NCBI GenBank assembly: GCA_963969365.1
Contig: OZ017746.1
Coordinates: 992,001-1,056,000, forward strand
Length of the DNA stretch: 64,000 bases
From: Asterochloris sp. CNOR1
Lineage: Eukaryota; Chlorophyta; Trebouxiophyceae; Trebouxiales; Trebouxiaceae
Direction: 5' to 3'
Position numbers and translations under genes: made by a program. Each line of letters starts with the position of its first letter. Within the stretch, counting starts at the first letter, position 1. This document shows positions 59,795 to 64,000 of the stretch, piece after piece. The notes beneath the pieces were generated by a model. It made no database searches. It worked only from the letters and a program-made list of their open reading frames with translations, and had not been told where the DNA came from.

Positions 59795-60829
59795 ATGGGG
59801 CAGGCCATGAGCTTTGGGCTCACGCAGTGGGATGTGGAGGAACTCATTGCCTTCTGTAAGCTTTTTGTGACCTGTGCTGAATGCTTGGCGTAATCACCTT
59901 GTGTGGACCGCTTTACATCAATGTTTGACAGAAGATTCTTGTCCTGGACTGCCTTGCATGCTCTGATGCCACTTTGATTGCCTGCAGGCGATGGCAAGTT
60001 CTCCCAACTTGAAATCGAGGCACTGTATAAGCGCTTCAGGGCACTAGACCGGGGCCACAAGGGGTACATCTCAGCAGAGGAGTTCATGAACATCCCTGAA
60101 CTGTCCATAAACCCCCTTGCGCATCGTTTAGAGCGGCTGTTTGAGAGCATCAACTTCAAGGTGATGCCTGGCTTGTAGCCTGCTATACGGGTGTCCTGCT
60201 GAGCCTGGTGTGCAGGTTGACATTGCTGCTGTATGACAGCGATGTCTTGTCTCTCACATATTCTGGGATGACCTGTTGCGGGCACCCTGTCAAGCTCCTG
60301 TCCCGCACGACAGGCTCAGTGTGAGCCTGCAGCGTGGCGCAGTTGCTGTTGGCAAATTCTTTTTGTACAGCCCCTGCACACGTCTGGCTGGGGCTCTGTC
60401 AGCTCGCTGCAGGCATTTTGTGACTTCCTGCCCTCATGCAGTGGGCACCTGCAGGAGGGTATGCTTGCAGAATGCATCACCTGCCCGCTCTTAAGACCCG
60501 CTCCCATATACCTGCCTGCCCCGCTGCAGGACTTTGTTGGCCTCCTGTCGGCCTTCAGCACACGCAGCATCCATGAGGACAAATTGCGCTTCATGTTTGC
60601 GGTGTATGATGTCGATGGGGATGGCGTCATTTCGAGGGACGACATGGAGCTGATGCTGCGGCAGCTTGCTGGCACTGGCCCCAGCGAGGAGGACCTTTCT
60701 CAGATTGTAAGCAGAACCTTCCAGGACGCAGGGGTTGGACCCTCTGGCATGAAATTTGAGCACTTTGCACGAGTTCTCCATGACGCAGACCTGTCTTCTA
60801 TGACTGTGGAGGTTGCCAACACGATCTGA
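59795..60829 (+). CDS. CNB: Calcineurin B-like EF-hand protein, N-myristoylated type
   Basis: Regulatory subunit type of the Ca2+/calmodulin phosphatase calcineurin. Three exons, 59795-59855, 59988-60160 and 60530-60829, give 177 residues, the normal CNB length. The N-terminus MGQAMSFGLTQWDVEELIAF has the Gly-2 myristoylation context. EF1 (DRGHKGYISAEE) keeps the loop length but lacks acidic residues at positions 3 and 5. EF2 is shortened to ESINFKDF and cannot bind calcium. EF3 (DVDGDGVISRDD) is canonical except for Asp at position 12. EF4 (DAGVGPSGMKFE) is degenerate. The linker FVGLLSAFSTRSIHEDKLRF matches CNB's FIEGVSQFS-type segment. A calcineurin B homologous protein or a lineage-specific relative is possible, since most loops are lost. 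Confidence 0.82.
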
Positions 60830-61333
60830 TGTCTTTGGCATGCTCTGCAGCACATCTTACATGTTTCCTGAAATGAATGAAAGCCTTCCAAGATGTGACT
60901 CAACACAAGCCCACAAGATCTCTCAGGGCACAGGGCTTGCCTCCCTCTAGACCACCAAACATGCAAGCTGGCGTAGAAGTTTGATTTGATGAATTCTTGG
61001 CCACAGTACAAGTGCAGTGTTGACAACATGCCAAACCTCTTACTGTCCTAAGCTCATGGTATGAGGGTTGAGTTTGCAACACACCTTGATCGAGCCATGA
61101 GGGGATCCTTCCTCGTGCAGCGGTGCAGCTCGATTACCAGTAGATGCTAATTGAAGCTATTCCAGCGCATTTATGGCATCAGCCATGAGCTGGCTGACCT
61201 ATCAGTTATGTCTGACACTGGGTGATCTGAGTTGCATGTCACTGTTCCATAGCAGCATCATGGTCCTCACCAGTCTCAGGCCTCGACACACTTGAGACGT
61301 CTGCCTGCATACCCTCCTGGCATGCTGTAAGAC
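60830..61333. other. Intergenic region, no gene seen
   Basis: This 504 bp gap between two plus-strand genes holds the 3' UTR of the calcineurin B-like gene and the promoter of the uS9 gene. It is AT-richer than coding DNA. No exon is supported. Confidence 0.5.
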
Positions 61334-63059
61334 ATGTGGCGCTGTGCTGGGAACGCCCTCGAGCAGCTGTCTGTGAAGTACTACTTGCAGGCCTGTGCTA
61401 CAGATGCATGCAGCCTTGCCTCACAAGCAGCAGAATCTGGTCTGCTACATTCTCATGGAAGGGTCTGCCAATCGCTTGCCAAAATCTGGCCCGCAGCACG
61501 GTTTGCCACTGGAGTTGGCCCATCCCAGCCACTGCCACCACAGGCAGACCAGGGCGAAGGCCTGACTGCGGCTGGTAGGCACCCTGGGCCAGCCTCATGC
61601 TTGCCCACATCCTGTGCCCTTTAGAATCCTGTGGGGCCGTGTTTGCGCGGCCCTGCTTGTGTCTTGTGCACCCCTTGCGGCAATCAGCGCTCATCAGGGT
61701 GCTCTTGCTGGTGCAGGCAGTGCGGCAGGTGCTGTCGGGGCTGCCCCCTTTGGCGCTGGCATGTTTCAGGGCCTGCCCCACATTGACGTCAACGCCCTGA
61801 GTGGAGCATCTGAGGACCGGCAGGGGGCACTGGATGGCATGCAGCTCACCCCAGATGTGGAGCACCTGCTGAATGAGGCGGCCAGCTTTGATGCAGCCAT
61901 GCTGTCACTAGAGGAGGCACAAAGGGAGGCAGGGCTCGTAGGTGGGTGCGCTAGGCTGAGGGTCAGCGGTAGGCCACACCCCTGCCATGTCTAGGGACTG
62001 CAGGGCGTGAAAAGCAGCCCCAGCTGGCGTGCTGCTGGCCCCAGGCCCCCAGCTGGAGCCCCTCAATGCTGATCTCCACGAGCGGGAGCAAAGCATCAAG
62101 CTGGGCTGATGTAGCTGCTCCATCGCTGCCTGCAGGCATCCCCTCCCTGGAGCAGATTTTGGCGTTCCCCTCCCTGGAGGAGGCTGAGAAAGCACGCCGG
62201 CAAGTTCTTGTTGTGGTTTGCTGTCTCACACATGTAATGCTGCCTCTGCCTTGTCCTTCGACCACAAGCCGCTGCCCTGTTGTGCTGCCGGGGCATGCTG
62301 GCTCCCCTGACTCGCCATTCAGGGACGATGTATTCACACAAGCATGCTGCCTCCTGCTGCTCAACATCTGCTCTGCACCCTGCTCAGCCCTGACACTGCA
62401 CTAGACCTGCAGGCGTGCTGACGAGCAGGCCCAGCAGGAAGCGCAGCGCCACAGTCGTGTGCGCACAGTTGACGCCAGCGGCCGCGCCTATGGCACCGGC
62501 AAGCGCAAGTGCAGCGTGGCACGCGTCTGGATCTGGGTAAACTAGTCAACTTCCAGCAGACTGAGTGATCACAGTGCATCACCAGCTGCGAGAAGCCAGC
62601 AGAAGCACCAGTTGCCTGGCAGCAGGGTCCCATGCATGATGCATGGTGACCCCAGGAGTAAGGACACTCTGTGGCCAATTGCTGCCATTGCTCCCCTATC
62701 CAATGATTACAGAACTGGCTTCCTGTCGACTGCAGACAGGCCCTGGCCGGGTACTTGTCAATCACAAGCCCCTGAGCGAGTACTGCTCCTTCATGCGGCG
62801 CGCTGAGGTGCTGTCCCCCTTCGCTGTGCTGGACCAGCTGGGCACTTTCGACATGTACGCCACTGTGAAGGGTGGCGGGGTGACTGGGCAGGCCCAGGCC
62901 CTGCGTCATGGCGTCGCTAAGGCGCTGCAGGCCTTTGAGCCTGAGTGGCGCTGGCCGCTGAAGGCTGAGGGGCTCATGACAAGAGACCCACGAGTGGTGG
63001 AACGTAAGAAAGCAGGTAGAGCTAAGGCTCGGAAGGCCTTCCAGTGGGTCAAGCGGTGA
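61334..63059 (+). CDS. MRPS9: Organellar (mitochondrial-type) ribosomal protein uS9
   Basis: Small-subunit ribosomal protein whose C-terminal tail reaches the P-site tRNA. The ATG at 61334 opens MWRCAGNALEQLSVKYYLQA, an amphipathic, transit-like start. A long N-terminal extension of mitochondrial type follows (HIDVNALSGASEDRQGALDG, LNEAASFDAAMLSLEEAQRE, IPSLEQILAFPSLEEAEKAR). The conserved domain begins ASGRAYGTGKRKCSVARVW, continues PGRVLVNHKPLSEYCSFM, VKGGGVTGQAQALRHGVAKA and AEGLMTRDPRVVERKKAGRA, and ends KARKAFQWVKR, the signature basic tail. The intron at 62200-62412 has a GC donor (CCG|GCAAGT). This is needed to keep the frame into RADEQAQQEAQRHS. Early exon borders are approximate. Confidence 0.9.
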
Positions 63060-63197
63060 CACTGTGCTCCCCTGGAACATGAATTTAATGAATTGGCCGG
63101 CTTCAAGGGCTGGCTGCTGAGACCTTCACTTACACTCAGCAGCGTTTTTCTGACATGAATCAAAACCATAAGCTGGGTCCTGCTTGGTGGGATCCTC

Positions 63198-64000
63198 TCA
63201 GAGCCTGTACTTTGTGCGCAAAGCTCCCAGCTGAGGGGCAACCGCAGCGTCTGAGGCGGTGGCAGCGTCCCACTGTAGCCGGAGGTCTGCCTTCTCCCTC
63301 TTGGGCAGGCACATGGCAGTCATCTCAAAACGGGACACCTTGGTCAAGCCCTCTAGCAGCTGGACAGCAGCAGAAGCCTTGTCTGGCTTAGATGCTATTG
63401 TCTGAAGACACACTGACAGCAGCAAACTGAGAACTGCCGGCGTCAATGACTGCTTGAACAAGGCAGGCAGGCCTGCTGGGTCGAGCAACTGGATATAGGC
63501 TGCCTGCGTCTCAGGCTGGCCCTTGAGGGTCTTCCATACCAGGTCGAACTCAGTACCTGCAAGCAACATGAGGAGGCGTCCAGTGGGCCCCTGCAGGCTG
63601 CACATGCTTGAAAAGAGGGAGTGGGTGCTGTGCAGGTTGCCAGGAGCTATATGCGTGAGACACTGCAGCATTCCGCAGTCGGGGACTCTACATTGCACAC
63701 CACCTGCAATGCTCACCAGTCCTGGGGGGTGCCAGCTTGGCCTGCGACCTGCTGCCTGCCTGCTGGAGCACTGCCGACGCCACATCCAGCGGGCTCCTGC
63801 CATTCTGGGGCAATGGCAGGCCCTGCTGGGGCATTGGAAGGGCAGCGCCAGATCCCGGCAAGGGCTCTGCCTCAGCAGCAGCCACAGGCAGAGGCGGCGC
63901 CTGCTGCTGCGGTGCAGCGCCAGTCCGCATTGCTGCAGGATTGCTGCCACTGGCCACTGGTGCCCTGCTGACCTGGGCTGGCACTGAAGCAGCAGATCCC
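63198..64000 (-). CDS. RPAP3: RPAP3, C-terminal part (runs off the window)
   Basis: TPR co-chaperone subunit of the R2TP complex, which assembles RNA polymerases and PIKK kinases with Hsp90. Only the C-terminal RPAP3_C domain (the RUVBL-binding region) is in the window: GTEFDLVWKTLKGQPETQAA, LPALFKQSLTPAVLSLLLSV, VQLLEGLTKVSRFEMTAMCL and REKADLRLQWDAATASD, ending GALRTKYRL. The exon before it (to about 63715) is Pro/Gln/Ala-rich and ends SPLDVASAVLQQAGSRSQAK before a GTGAGC donor. The TPR repeats and the start lie beyond 64000. It converges with the uS9 gene across 138 bp. Confidence 0.85.
   Translation of the reverse strand, partial: DLLLQCQPRSAGHQWPVAAILQQCGLALHRSSRRRLCLWLLLRQSPCRDLALPFQCPSRACHCPRMAGARWMWRRQCSSRQAAGRRPSWHPPGLVSIAGGVQCRVPDCGMLQCLTHIAPGNLHSTHSLFSSMCSLQGPTGRLLMLLAGTEFDLVWKTLKGQPETQAAYIQLLDPAGLPALFKQSLTPAVLSLLLSVCLQTIASKPDKASAAVQLLEGLTKVSRFEMTAMCLPKREKADLRLQWDAATASDAAVAPQLGALRTKYRL

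Overview
The window is nuclear DNA from a unicellular green alga. It has about twenty tightly packed multi-exon genes with short introns. Nearly every acceptor I could fix ends in TGCAG. TGTAA, the chlorophyte polyadenylation signal, follows three of the stop codons. Several products (CPR5-like, ALF4-like, a plant-type methyltransferase, a plastid-type TPR protein) belong to plant or algal families. A trebouxiophyte is my best guess from gene density and base composition, but that is inference. There are no rRNA or tRNA genes, CRISPR arrays, viral remnants or recognisable transposons. Gene spans run from start codon to stop codon and include introns.

Layout. 162-3082 (-): unrecognised membrane protein. 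4058-6995 (-): PrimPol. 7539-10302 (+): torsin/ClpB-like AAA+ ATPase. 10465-13634 (-): adenylosuccinate synthetase. 14053-16906 (+): plastid-type TPR membrane protein. 17119-19676 (-): class B DnaJ. 19871-21456 (+): pfkB sugar/nucleoside kinase. 21608-24192 (+): ribonucleotide reductase R2. 25172-29426 (+): cation/calcium exchanger. 30021-32816 (-): divergent MCM protein (MCMDC2-like). 33246-36105 (-): sorbitol dehydrogenase. 37142-39298 (-): regucalcin/SMP-30 lactonase. 40127-42850 (-): SLC35C2/TPT-type transporter. 43766-50839 (+): long unrecognised locus. 51231-54278 (-): CPR5-like nucleoporin. 54335-57389 (+): ALF4/glomulin-like. 57450-59586 (-): SAM-dependent methyltransferase. 59795-60829 (+): calcineurin B-like. 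61334-63059 (+): organellar ribosomal protein uS9. 63198 to the window end (-): RPAP3 C-terminal part.

The genes are ordinary housekeeping functions and do not form one pathway. Loose themes are DNA replication (PrimPol, R2, MCM-like), chaperones and assembly (torsin-like, DnaJ, RPAP3), polyol/sugar-acid metabolism (sorbitol dehydrogenase next to a lactonase) and calcium (exchanger, calcineurin B). Several genes are head-to-head with short shared promoters. The DnaJ/pfkB promoter carries a near-perfect palindrome.

The most unusual signal lies in the introns. In at least three unrelated genes (membrane protein, R2, CPR5-like) an exon-intron junction has been copied one to three times into the adjacent intron. 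Most copies are spaced about 130-150 bp apart and have decayed to different degrees. Weaker cases occur in the 43766-50839 locus and the ALF4-like gene. This looks like a recurrent junction-spanning tandem duplication process.
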